In this document: positions 7,311-15,924 of the stretch, piece by piece | Numbering within the stretch: the first letter of the stretch is position 1 | How the letters are laid out: each line of letters opens with the position of its first letter | From: Arthrobacter sp. MSA 4-2 | GTDB taxonomy: Bacteria; Actinomycetota; Actinomycetes; Actinomycetales; Micrococcaceae | Direction: 5' to 3' | Assembly (NCBI RefSeq): GCF_016405885.1 | Contig: NZ_JAEKGC010000001.1 | Location: 348,857 to 412,856, forward strand | DNA: 64,000 bases | Notes under the pieces: model-generated | The model's database searches: none | Told to the model about the DNA's origin: nothing | Seen by the model: only the letters and a program-made list of their open reading frames with translations | Program-made: the position numbers and the translations under genes

Positions 7311-8939
7311 TCAGATCCAGCGAGGGAACCACATGCGCTGCCGCCACTGCTCGTAGGGAATCACGTCGGCGGTCCAGATCGGCAGGAAGTAGGCGGAGAC
7401 GAGGACCGCCGCGGCAAGGAACGCGCCGACGAGCAGGACGCCGACGCGCCGGCGCCGCAGGGAGTCCGACGGCCCGCCCAGCACCAGGCCCAGGCAGTAG
7501 ACCAGGGCGAGGATGAGGAAGGGTTCGAAGGCGACGGCGTAGAAGTAGAACATGGTGCGGTCGGGGTACAGGAACCACGGCAGGTAGCCTGCGGCGGCGC
7601 CCACGAGGACCGCCGCGGCCCGCCAGTCCCTGCTGCGGATCCAGACCGCCAGCAGGATGAGCAGGGCGAGGGCCGAACTCCACCAGATCAGCGGATTGCC
7701 CAGCACCGTGACCGCCTGCGAGCACGCCTCTGCGCCGCAGCCGGTCGGCTTTTCGTAGAAGAACGAGGTGGGGCGGCCGAGGATCAGCCACAGTCCCGCA
7801 GGGGCCTCATACGGGTGGTCCGAGGCGAGGCCCTGGTGGAACGAGTAGGCGCTGCGGTGGTATTCGGCCAGCGATCTCAGGGCAGGGGGCACCCAGTCCC
7901 ACTGCGCGGAAGGGTTGGCTGCGGCCCACTGGCGGTCGTAGGCGTCCCGGGAGGCGAACCACCCCGACCAGGTGGCGACGTAGGTCAGCGCGGCCAGCGG
8001 CACGATCGACGCGAACGCCTGCAGGCCGTCCTTCAGCACGGCCCCGCTGGCCCACCGCCGGATCCCGGCGACGCGCCGCGCACCCAGGTCCCACGCCACG
8101 GTGAGGAGCCCGAACGCGGCGATGTAGGGAAGGGCCGACCACTTCGTTCCGAGGGCCAGGCCGAGGCAGATCCCGGCCGCGATGCGCCAGGGGCGGAGCC
8201 CGAGCCACGGGCCGAACCGCAGGTGGGCGTCGGATGGCGGGCCACCCGTGCGGTCGGCCACGGCCGCCAGCCGGCGCGCCAGGCGCCTCCGGCCCTGCTC
8301 CCGGTCCAGCAGCAGCGCGGCGAAGGCCAGCAGCAGCCAGAACATCAGGAAGATGTCAAGGAGTGATGTGCGCGAGTGCACCAGATGGTGGCCGTCGACG
8401 GCGAGGAGCAGCCCGGCCACCGCCCCCAGGACGGGAGAGCCAAGGAGGCGCCCCGCGACGAGGGCCAGCAGGAGGATCGAGAGGGTACCGACCAGCGCCG
8501 CCGAGAAACGCCACCCGAACGGGTTGCCGGGGCCGAAGAGCAGCAGGCCGCCGGCGATCATCCACTTGCCCAGCGGCGGGTGCACCACGTAGTCGGCGGT
8601 CGGAAGGATGACTGAAGGATCCCCGGCGTTGAAGGAATCGTTGGCGTCCTCGGGCCACTCCCGTTCATAGCCGGAAAGCAGCAGCGAGTAGGCGTCCTTG
8701 ACGTAGTAGGTCTCGTCGAAGACGAGGCTGCCCGGATCGCCGAGGCGGACGAAGCGCAGCACCCCGCCCAGGACGGCCAGGGCCACCGGCAGCAGCCAGG
8801 CCAGCACGCCCCCCGGCGCCGGCGCACCGAGGAGCCGGGCCCGCAGCGCCTGCTCGGTGAAGGCCGCCCGCGGGGAGGCCACCCACCGGCGCGATCCCGG
8901 CAGGGACTTCCCGGGTTCCAGGACGGCGGCGTGGCTCAC
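7311..8939 (-). CDS. pmt: Dolichyl-phosphate-mannose--protein mannosyltransferase family (Pmt)
   Basis: A protein of 542 residues with about eleven membrane helices. The first external loop contains LVFDETYYVKDAYSLLLSGY, with the Asp-Glu pair that is catalytic in GT39 enzymes, then YVVHPPLGKWMIAGG. Pmt moves mannose from polyprenyl-phosphate-mannose onto Ser/Thr of proteins being exported through Sec. Its position near rsmI, tatD and rpfB matches the conserved actinobacterial neighbourhood, although here a CDF transporter and an X25-like protein separate it from rsmI. The Hsp70-like protein (25178) and the DUF1461 protein have Pro/Thr-rich regions; only the exported Hsp70 tail would be accessible as a substrate. 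Confidence 0.9.
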   Translation of the reverse strand: MSHAAVLEPGKSLPGSRRWVASPRAAFTEQALRARLLGAPAPGGVLAWLLPVALAVLGGVLRFVRLGDPGSLVFDETYYVKDAYSLLLSGYEREWPEDANDSFNAGDPSVILPTADYVVHPPLGKWMIAGGLLLFGPGNPFGWRFSAALVGTLSILLLALVAGRLLGSPVLGAVAGLLLAVDGHHLVHSRTSLLDIFLMFWLLLAFAALLLDREQGRRRLARRLAAVADRTGGPPSDAHLRFGPWLGLRPWRIAAGICLGLALGTKWSALPYIAAFGLLTVAWDLGARRVAGIRRWASGAVLKDGLQAFASIVPLAALTYVATWSGWFASRDAYDRQWAAANPSAQWDWVPPALRSLAEYHRSAYSFHQGLASDHPYEAPAGLWLILGRPTSFFYEKPTGCGAEACSQAVTVLGNPLIWWSSALALLILLAVWIRSRDWRAAAVLVGAAAGYLPWFLYPDRTMFYFYAVAFEPFLILALVYCLGLVLGGPSDSLRRRRVGVLLVGAFLAAAVLVSAYFLPIWTADVIPYEQWRQRMWFPRWI

Positions 8940-8982
8940 CCTGCCATGCTACCGGGGCGCATCGTTTCCGCCGGGCGCTCTC

Positions 8983-9894
8983 CTAGTGGGCGAGGCCCTC
9001 TTCGTGGAGGCGGTGGCTCGCCGGTTCGATCTGGAAGGTGCTGTGCTCGATGCTGAGGTCGAAGTGCTGCCCGACGCACACCTGCAGCTGGTCGAGGACC
9101 TTGTGCGCGTTACCGCTGGTGTAGCACTCGTCCTCCACCACGACGTGGGCGGTCAGGACCGGCAGGCCCGTGGCGATCTGCGTGATGTGCAGGTCGTGGA
9201 CGTCGGTGACGAAGGCAAGGTTGGAAATATGGGCGCGTACCGCGTCCGGGTCGATGCCTGCGGGCGTCGATTCGAGCAGGACGCTGACCGTCTGGCGCAG
9301 CAGGCGGATGGTGCGGGGAACGATCAGCGCCCCGATCAGCAGGGCCACCAGCGCATCGGCGCGCACCCAGCCGGTCAGGGTGATGATGACGGCGGCGATG
9401 ATCACGGCCACTGACCCCAGCGCGTCGTTGAGCACTTCGAGGAAGGCGGCGCGGAGGTTGAAGTTCGCTGAGCGGTGGCGTGCCAGCACCGCCAGCGCCG
9501 CAATGTTGCCGGCCAGGCCGATGGCGCCGAAGACGATCAGTTCGGGCCCGGCGACGGGGGTCGGCTCGATGAGCCGGCGGACGCCCTCGATGAGCACGTA
9601 GAGCCCGACGGCGAGGAGCAGGCCCGCCTGGGCCATGGCCGCGACAACCTCGGCCCGGCGGAAGCCCCAGGTGCGCCGTGCGGTGGCCGGCCGCAGGGCC
9701 AGGGTGGCCGCCGCCAGCGCGAGGGAGAGCCCGGCGGCGTCGGTGAAGACGTGGGCCGAGTCGAAGAGCAGGGCCAGGCTGCCCGTCAGGGCGGCGCCGA
9801 TGACCTGGAGAATGAAGACGGCCACCGTGATCGCCAGCGCGGCGGCCAGCGGCCCGCGGTGCGTGGAGTCGTGTCCGTGGTGGTGGTTCCCCAT
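8983..9894 (-). CDS. Cation diffusion facilitator (CzcD/ZitB-like) metal exporter
   Basis: A protein of 303 residues. It has a His-rich start (MGNHHHGHDSTHRG), six membrane helices, and the paired metal-site motifs in helices 2 and 5: LFDSAHVFTDAAGL (H..D) and EVLNDALGSVAVI (N..D). It ends with a soluble CDF domain (DVHDLHITQIATGLPVLTAHVVV). Such proteins export Zn2+ and related divalent ions in exchange for protons; the HxxxD/NxxxD-like set suggests Zn/Cd/Co rather than Mn. Downstream of and parallel to no obvious partner; pmt lies 43 bases beyond its stop in the same direction. Confidence 0.92.
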   Translation of the reverse strand: MGNHHHGHDSTHRGPLAAALAITVAVFILQVIGAALTGSLALLFDSAHVFTDAAGLSLALAAATLALRPATARRTWGFRRAEVVAAMAQAGLLLAVGLYVLIEGVRRLIEPTPVAGPELIVFGAIGLAGNIAALAVLARHRSANFNLRAAFLEVLNDALGSVAVIIAAVIITLTGWVRADALVALLIGALIVPRTIRLLRQTVSVLLESTPAGIDPDAVRAHISNLAFVTDVHDLHITQIATGLPVLTAHVVVEDECYTSGNAHKVLDQLQVCVGQHFDLSIEHSTFQIEPASHRLHEEGLAH

Positions 9895-10065
9895 GCGCCA
9901 AGGGTACCGTGCCCCACACGCGCCGGAGGAACCCGCTACGGGGAAAGTCAGCCGTCTGGTCAGCTATTGGACCGATGCCGCGGACGTCACTTAGCGTTGA
10001 CACTGACGGAATGCGGCACCGGCTCCGCGTTGCCGGGTGTAAAGACGAACCCATGGAGGGCGATT

Positions 10066-10839
10066 GTGAAGACGAAGGCGCAGGACGGCACCACCCAGAG
10101 GCTGAAGGCCGTACTCGATGTCCTTGCCGACCGGGCGCTGGGGGCCGCCGGCGGCCCCGGCTCCGCCGTGCTGGCCGAGGCCATCGCCCGGGTGCCCCTG
10201 AACGAGCGTGAAAGCGAGCTGCTCAGCGGCGGCGTCCCGCGGGGATTCAAGACCCTGACGACGGCCTCGGCGAAGCTCGTCAAGGCGGGCTGGATGGTCA
10301 AGGGCCGCAGCGGCTGGACCATCACCGAGGAAGGACTCCGGGCGACGGTTGCCTTCCCCGACGAGGAATCCTTCGCCTCGGCCCTCGCCGCCGGCACGCC
10401 CGTGCCCGCGGACACCCCGCTTCCCGCGGCCTCCGGAACGGCGGGCTCCGCGGACGGCGCAGCGGAGGAAACCGGTGGCGGTGCCCCGGCGGCGGAGGCT
10501 GAAGGCAGCGGACCCACCTCCGCGGCGGACCAGCACCCCGGCCAGCCGGCGGCCGTCGCGATCGCGGGCAACTTCGGCTCCCACCTCGGGGCGGCCGAGG
10601 ACTGGGCCCCGCACTTCGATGAGGTGCAGATGGTGTTCGATCAGGACGAGTCGGTCTGGAAGATCACCACCGACCTTCCCGCGGGCGCCTACTCCTACAA
10701 GGTGGCCATCGACCGCTCCTGGGTGGAGAACTACGGCGCCTTCGGCGTGCGGGACGGTTCGGACCACGAGCTGCACCACCCCGGCGGGCAGGTCACCTTC
10801 CGCTACGACCACGACACGAAGGACATCAGCACCACCTGA
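10066..10839 (+). CDS. Winged-helix-like N-terminus fused to a pullulanase X25/CBM48-like domain
   Basis: A protein of 257 residues from the GTG at 10066, which has GGAGGG at 10055-10060. Residues 1-105 resemble a winged helix of the Mrr-N type (GGVPRGFKTLTTASAKLVKA, GWMVKGRSGWTITEEGLRA). An Ala/Pro/Glu linker follows (~106-160). Residues 161-257 match the beta-sandwich found at the start of pullulanases (AVAIAGNFGSHLGAAEDWAP, WKITTDLPAGAYSYKVAID, ENYG). There is no catalytic glycosidase domain and no signal peptide. It may sense or bind alpha-glucan inside the cell; function unknown. Confidence 0.72.
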   Translation: MKTKAQDGTTQRLKAVLDVLADRALGAAGGPGSAVLAEAIARVPLNERESELLSGGVPRGFKTLTTASAKLVKAGWMVKGRSGWTITEEGLRATVAFPDEESFASALAAGTPVPADTPLPAASGTAGSADGAAEETGGGAPAAEAEGSGPTSAADQHPGQPAAVAIAGNFGSHLGAAEDWAPHFDEVQMVFDQDESVWKITTDLPAGAYSYKVAIDRSWVENYGAFGVRDGSDHELHHPGGQVTFRYDHDTKDISTT

Positions 10840-10895
10840 ACGCCAGACACCCCGGAAGCGGGGCCGGGCCGCAGCGCAGGGGCTACCCTTGAGTA

Positions 10896-11846
10896 GTGAA
10901 TGAACCCGCAGGAAATGCCCCGGAACCCGGCCCCGACGACGCCGCAGGATCGGGGGCGGACACCGCCCGGCCGGCCTTCGCCGCCTACCGGGGAACCGCC
11001 GGCGACGGCGGAACCCGCGGCCGGGTGGTGCTGGCAGGAACCCCGATCGGCAATATGGGGGACGCGACCGAACGGCTCGTCGGGCTGCTGGGCAGCGCCG
11101 ACGTGGTTGCCGCCGAAGACACCCGCAGGCTCCACCGGCTCGTGCAGGCGCTCGACGTCACCGTAGCCGGGAAGATCGTGAGCTACCACGAGCATAACGA
11201 GGCCACCCGCACCGCCGAACTGCTCGAGGAGGTGCGCTCCGGGGCGACCCTCCTGATGGTCACCGACGCCGGCATGCCCTCGGTGTCCGACCCCGGTTAC
11301 CGCCTGGTGGAGGCCGCAGCGGCCGAAGGGATCGCGGTCACCGCCGCGCCGGGGCCCTCGGCCGTGCTCACGGCCCTGGCGCTCTCCGGGCTTCCCACCG
11401 ACCGGTTCTGCTTCGAGGGTTTCCTTCCCCGCAAGGCCGGTGAGCGGTCCACCCGGCTCGCCGAACTGGCCGCCGAGCGCCGCACCATGGTCTTCTTCGA
11501 GGCCCCGCACCGCCTCGAGGCGATGCTGCGGTCCCTGCGCGCGGCCTTCGGCGGTGACCGGCCGGCGGCGGTGGCCCGCGAACTGACGAAGGTGCACGAG
11601 CAGGTCCTCCGCGGGTCCCTGCTGGAGCTCCTCGAATGGGCGCAGGACGGCGAGGTCCGCGGCGAGATCGCCGTCGTCGTCGGCGGGGCCCCCGCCGCGG
11701 CGCCCTCCCGCCCCGAGGACCACGTGGCGGCGGTGCACGAACTGGTGGGGAACGGACTCCGCCTCAAGGAGGCAGTGGCCGCCGTCGCCGAGGACGCCCG
11801 CGTCAGCAAACGCGAGCTCTACGCCGCCGTCATCGCCTCCCGGTAG
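10896..11846 (+). CDS. rsmI: 16S rRNA (cytidine(1402)-2'-O)-methyltransferase
   Basis: A protein of 316 residues, typical for RsmI with a ~45-residue disordered N-terminal extension. VVLAGTPIGNMGDATERLV is the tetrapyrrole-methylase-like SAM-binding start; ADVVAAEDTRRLHRLV, VTDAGMPSVSDPGYRLV and FEGFLPRKAGERS are characteristic. It 2'-O-methylates C1402 of 16S rRNA, fine-tuning the decoding site. TACCCT at 10884-10889 lies six bases before the GTG, suggesting a leaderless mRNA and supporting this start. Confidence 0.95.
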   Translation: MNEPAGNAPEPGPDDAAGSGADTARPAFAAYRGTAGDGGTRGRVVLAGTPIGNMGDATERLVGLLGSADVVAAEDTRRLHRLVQALDVTVAGKIVSYHEHNEATRTAELLEEVRSGATLLMVTDAGMPSVSDPGYRLVEAAAAEGIAVTAAPGPSAVLTALALSGLPTDRFCFEGFLPRKAGERSTRLAELAAERRTMVFFEAPHRLEAMLRSLRAAFGGDRPAAVARELTKVHEQVLRGSLLELLEWAQDGEVRGEIAVVVGGAPAAAPSRPEDHVAAVHELVGNGLRLKEAVAAVAEDARVSKRELYAAVIASR

Positions 11847-12029
11847 CGCCGGCGCGGCGCACCTCACCCGGATCGTAGAGTTTGTGCACCTGAACAACAC
11901 CTCCGGCATCCTGTGGTGCAACGGAGTCTGGACAGGCCCGGCCGCCCGGCGCTACCGTGAGCGGGAATCCGGGCCGCGTCCACCGCAGCTCCAGTGCCGC
12001 TTCCACCCCTTACCGTCGAGGAGTTCATC

Positions 12030-13511
12030 ATGACTGTTACCGTCGAGCGCGAACAGGACCTGCTGGCCCGGGTTCCCACCGGACTGCTGATCGGCGGGCA
12101 GTGGCGCGATTCCTCAACCGGCGCCTCCTTCGACATCGAGGACCCCGCGACGGGCAAGACCCTGATCTCGATCGCTGACGCCACCCCGGCCGACGGCGCG
12201 GCCGCGCTGGACGCCGCCGTCGCCGCGCAGGAGGACTGGGCCCGGACGGCCCCGCGCGAGCGCGGCGAGATCCTCCGCCGGGCCTTCGAACTCGTGACGG
12301 CGCGCGCCGACGACTTCGCGCTGCTGATGACCCTTGAGATGGGCAAGCCCCTCGCCGAGGCCCGCGGGGAGGTCACCTACGGCGCCGAGTTCCTCCGCTG
12401 GTTCTCGGAGGAGGCGGTCAGGGCCTCCGGACGGTACTCCATGGCTCCGGACGGCAAGTCCCGGCTGCTCGTCACCAAGAAGCCCGTGGGCCCGTGCCTC
12501 TTGATCACGCCCTGGAACTTCCCGCTGGCCATGGCCACCCGCAAGATCGCCCCCGCGGTCGCCGCCGGCTGCACCATGGTGCTCAAGCCCGCGAACCTCA
12601 CGCCGCTGACCTCCTCCCTGTTCGCCCAGGTGATGGAGGAGGCCGGGCTGCCGGCCGGCGTGCTGAACGTCATCCACACCACCGACGCGCAGGGGGTCAC
12701 CGGTCCGCTGGTCGAGGATCCGCGCCTGCGCAAGCTCTCCTTCACCGGCTCCACCCCGGTGGGGCGCAGCCTGCTGGCCGCCGCATCCAAGAACGTCCTG
12801 CGCACCTCGATGGAACTCGGCGGTAACGCGCCCTTCCTCGTGTTCGAGGACGCCGACCTCGACGCCGCCGTCACCGGCGCGCTGGCGGCGAAGCTGCGCA
12901 ACATGGGCGAGGCGTGCACCGCCGCGAACCGCTTCCTCGTGCACGAATCGGTTGCCGACGAGTTCGCCGCCCGGCTGGCCGAGCGGATGGCCGGCATGCG
13001 GACCGCCCGCGGCACCGAGGACGAATCGAAGCTCGGCCCGCTGATCGACGGCAAGAGCCGGGACAAGGTCCACAGCCTGGTCACCGATGCGCTCGCCGAC
13101 GGCGCCGAGGCCGTGACCGGCGGCGCGCCGGTCGAGGGCCCCGGCTACTTCTACCAGCCCACGGTCCTGAAGGGAGTGGTCCGGTCCTCCCGCATTCTGA
13201 AGGAGGAAATCTTCGGCCCGGTGGCCCCCATCGTCACCTTCTCCACCGAGGACCAGGCGGTACAGCTGGCCAACGACACCGAGTACGGGCTGGTTGCCTA
13301 CGTCTTCACCCGCGACCTCAACCGGGGCCTGCGCATGGGCGAACGCCTCGACACGGGGATGCTTGGCCTCAACGCCGGAGTCATCTCCAACGCTGCGGCC
13401 CCGTTCGGCGGGATCAAGCAGTCAGGGCTCGGCCGGGAGGGCGGCGCCGAGGGGATCGAGGAGTACCTCTACACCCAGTACATCGGCATCGCCGACCCCA
13501 CCGCCTCCTGA
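12030..13511 (+). CDS. gabD: NAD(P)-dependent succinate-semialdehyde dehydrogenase family
   Basis: A protein of 493 residues, full length for an aldehyde dehydrogenase. LITPWNFPLAMATRKIAPA is the coenzyme-binding start, SMELGGNAPFLVFEDAD holds the general-base Glu, NMGEACTAANRFLV the catalytic Cys, and KEEIFGPVAPIVTF and GLVAYVFTRDL the C-terminal signatures. GGNAPFLVFEDADLD and the overall pattern fit GabD, which oxidises succinate semialdehyde to succinate in GABA breakdown; other semialdehydes are possible. ATG at 12030 is preceded by GAGGAG. No transaminase gene is adjacent. Confidence 0.88.
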   Translation: MTVTVEREQDLLARVPTGLLIGGQWRDSSTGASFDIEDPATGKTLISIADATPADGAAALDAAVAAQEDWARTAPRERGEILRRAFELVTARADDFALLMTLEMGKPLAEARGEVTYGAEFLRWFSEEAVRASGRYSMAPDGKSRLLVTKKPVGPCLLITPWNFPLAMATRKIAPAVAAGCTMVLKPANLTPLTSSLFAQVMEEAGLPAGVLNVIHTTDAQGVTGPLVEDPRLRKLSFTGSTPVGRSLLAAASKNVLRTSMELGGNAPFLVFEDADLDAAVTGALAAKLRNMGEACTAANRFLVHESVADEFAARLAERMAGMRTARGTEDESKLGPLIDGKSRDKVHSLVTDALADGAEAVTGGAPVEGPGYFYQPTVLKGVVRSSRILKEEIFGPVAPIVTFSTEDQAVQLANDTEYGLVAYVFTRDLNRGLRMGERLDTGMLGLNAGVISNAAAPFGGIKQSGLGREGGAEGIEEYLYTQYIGIADPTAS

Positions 13512-13549
13512 CCCACGGACTCCTGACCCGCTGCCTCCTGACCCACCGC
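13505..13549 (+). repeat. 15-base tandem repeat duplicating a stop codon, three copies
   Basis: Three copies of CTCCTGACCCRCNGM span the end of gabD. Because the period is 15, the TGA stop recurs in frame at 13509, 13524 and 13539, so readthrough would meet further stops. It resembles the arrays after tatD and at 29917. Confidence 0.75.
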
Positions 13550-13563
13550 CCCGACCGCGGCCG

Positions 13564-15924
13564 TTACCGGGTCGGACGCAGCAGCGACCGGGGAAGGAAC
13601 AGGGCCCGCAGCCGGGCCGGCACGCTGCTCTGCTCCCGCAGCGCAGCGGTCACCGCTGTGACGTCGTCCCAGCCGGCCGCCGGTGCGGACACGAGGGCAA
13701 CTCCCGCCCCGGGGGCCGGGGCCGGCGGGGGACCGGCGTATTCCTCGCGCTCGAAGGCCCGCTGGAGCGTCTCCAGCGAGGCGGCCGCGGGCCCATGAAG
13801 GCCGGCCTCGGCCCGCAGCCGCTGCGAGAACGCGCGCGGGGTGTCGGTCGGCAGGGCCGGGTGTCCGTAGTCTCCTGCGATCTCGGTCGTCTGGGCCCAG
13901 GCTGCGGCGGCGGCACCGGGTCCCTCGCCGGCGAGCACCCGGCGCCGCCGCGCCGCCGTGCGTGCCGAGCGGATCAGCAGGGGCAGGAGCGCGAGCAGGA
14001 GACCCGCGGCCACCGCAATCCCGGCCGCGGCGGCCCGGGACTGGGCAGCGGCCGGATCGGCGGCGCCGGCGGAGGTCTCCTCCGGGTCGGCGGCCGTACC
14101 CTGCGGCACGTCCGCAGCGCCGGGGTTGAGGTTGTCGTAGTCGTCGACGCGGACATTGAACGGCGAGGTGATCGTCTGCGCGTAGTCCGGAACGACGCCG
14201 CGTGAGGGAGTGGGCTCGAACCGCACCCAGCCGACCCCGTTGAAGTACAGCTCGGGCCAGGCGTGGGCGTTGCGGGAATCCACGGCGAACTCGCGCAGCT
14301 CCATGCCGTCGGGCCCGGCCTCCAGGTCGCCCGTCGTGGTGCCCGGGGTGTAGCCGACGGCGACCCTGCTGGGGATGCCCGCGGCCCGCGCCATCACCGC
14401 CATCGTGCCGGCGTAGTGGACGCAGTAGCCGGCGCGCGTCTCCAGGAACCGGGCCATCACGCCCATGCTGCTTCCGTCGTAGCCGCCCTCGACGGGCGCG
14501 TCCACCGAATAGGTGAAGTCCCGGCTCCGGAGGAAGTTCTGGATGGCGATCGCCTGGTCGTACGGGTTGCGCAGCCGCCCGGTGACCTCTTCGGTGGTCT
14601 CGAGCACGATGTGGGGGGTGTCCTCCGGCAGGTCCGTGAAGACCGGGGCCACCGCGCCCTTCGGTGCCGGCCGGATGGCGCTCAGGCGCTCCTCGGTGAG
14701 GTCGGGCAGCGTGCTGATCACCTCGTACTCTTGGCGGACCGTGGTGCCGCCGTCGTAGGAGAGGATGCTGAGGTTCTTCGGGTCCCAAGTCCAGCGCCCG
14801 TTGAGGCTCGCGACACTGACCGGCGCGTAGGGGGCCAGCAGCCACGGGCTGGTGTAGCTGTCGGTGTTGATCCGCGTGAACGCCGTGGCGCCGAACTCCC
14901 CGGCCGAACGGACCGACTCGGAACCCATGCCCTGGAGGCCGGGCTCGCGTTCGTCCCGGCGCTGGTCGGGTTCCCACCGCTGCCCGGCGAAATCCTCGAG
15001 CGTCACAGCCCTCAGGTACACCGGCTCGGGGGAATTCGTGGCATAGGTGACCCGACCGAAACCGGCCGGGTTGCGCAGGTCATTGCCGAGGGTCACCGCC
15101 GGATTGAGCCCGGAGGAGCTGCCCCACACGTTCAGCCGGGCACCCTGCGGGAAGGCCCCGCTGTTGAACCCGGGAATGGCAAGGGGCAGGAGCACCGTGA
15201 CGGCCAACGCCGCCGCGCCCACCGCCAGGCCGCGCCCGAGGTATCCCGTGGAACCCGTTTCCGCCGAGGCTGCCAGGAGGCCTTCACGCCACTGCGCGCA
15301 GCCCAGGAGCAGCAGGTAGGCGGCCACGGTCAGGAGGAACGGCACCATCCCGACGCCCAGCGGCTTCACCACCGCCGGAACCACCATCAGGGCCAGCAGG
15401 CCGATGCCGCTGACCGCGGGCATCCGCAGGGTGGTGGCGAGGGTGTCGACGGCGATGGCGATCAAGCCGATGGCCGCGCAGGTCACCAAAAAGATGCCCG
15501 CCCCGGGGAGGACCGGCGCCGCCTGCGAGGTGACCGTGTCCTCGGCGTGGTTGAGGAGGATCTGCAGCTGGATGCCGGTTCCGGGTCCGGGGATCACCCC
15601 GAGGATGCTTTGGTCGGGGACGAACCGTGAGGTCAGGCAGCCGCCCAGGGTCAGCAGGCCCGCGAGGAGGGTCACCAGCCCGGGCAGCCGCAGGGTCCGC
15701 GCCAGCGACATGGCGATCATCACGGGCAGCACGGTGTTGAACACCGGCCCGAACCAGGTCCAGGGCTCGATGACGCCGTTGAGGCTGGTGGACGCGGCAA
15801 GTACGCCGGTACCCACCGCTGCGCTGACCGCCCAGTGCGCGTAGTCGGGACGGGACGGGCCCGTGGCGGTGGTGCCGGGGGCCTGCCGGGAGTCGGCCAC
15901 GGGGCGTTCGAGCGTCGCTGTCAC
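13564..15924 (-). CDS. TgpA-like transglutaminase (DUF3488 plus transglutaminase core)
   Basis: A protein of 786 residues. Residues ~25-235 hold six or more membrane helices (DUF3488); an external part follows containing the transglutaminase core with RAGYCVHYAGTMAVMARAAG (nucleophilic Cys), SRNAHAWPELYFNGVGW (His) and FEPTPSRG (Asp region). A further helix near residue 610 precedes a cytoplasmic tail. TgpA proteins are thought to act on cell-envelope substrates; the natural substrate is unknown. Last gene of the MoxR-DUF58-TgpA operon; its start overlaps the DUF58 stop by four bases. Confidence 0.9.
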   Translation of the reverse strand: MTATLERPVADSRQAPGTTATGPSRPDYAHWAVSAAVGTGVLAASTSLNGVIEPWTWFGPVFNTVLPVMIAMSLARTLRLPGLVTLLAGLLTLGGCLTSRFVPDQSILGVIPGPGTGIQLQILLNHAEDTVTSQAAPVLPGAGIFLVTCAAIGLIAIAVDTLATTLRMPAVSGIGLLALMVVPAVVKPLGVGMVPFLLTVAAYLLLLGCAQWREGLLAASAETGSTGYLGRGLAVGAAALAVTVLLPLAIPGFNSGAFPQGARLNVWGSSSGLNPAVTLGNDLRNPAGFGRVTYATNSPEPVYLRAVTLEDFAGQRWEPDQRRDEREPGLQGMGSESVRSAGEFGATAFTRINTDSYTSPWLLAPYAPVSVASLNGRWTWDPKNLSILSYDGGTTVRQEYEVISTLPDLTEERLSAIRPAPKGAVAPVFTDLPEDTPHIVLETTEEVTGRLRNPYDQAIAIQNFLRSRDFTYSVDAPVEGGYDGSSMGVMARFLETRAGYCVHYAGTMAVMARAAGIPSRVAVGYTPGTTTGDLEAGPDGMELREFAVDSRNAHAWPELYFNGVGWVRFEPTPSRGVVPDYAQTITSPFNVRVDDYDNLNPGAADVPQGTAADPEETSAGAADPAAAQSRAAAAGIAVAAGLLLALLPLLIRSARTAARRRRVLAGEGPGAAAAAWAQTTEIAGDYGHPALPTDTPRAFSQRLRAEAGLHGPAAASLETLQRAFEREEYAGPPPAPAPGAGVALVSAPAAGWDDVTAVTAALREQSSVPARLRALFLPRSLLRPTR

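Noticed and set aside
6522..8366. A 614-codon open frame on the + strand opposite the phosphoribosyltransferase and pmt genes
   Set aside because: Its protein is Arg/Gly/Pro/His-rich with no recognisable domain. Long antisense frames are expected at this GC content, and the opposite strand encodes two well-supported families.
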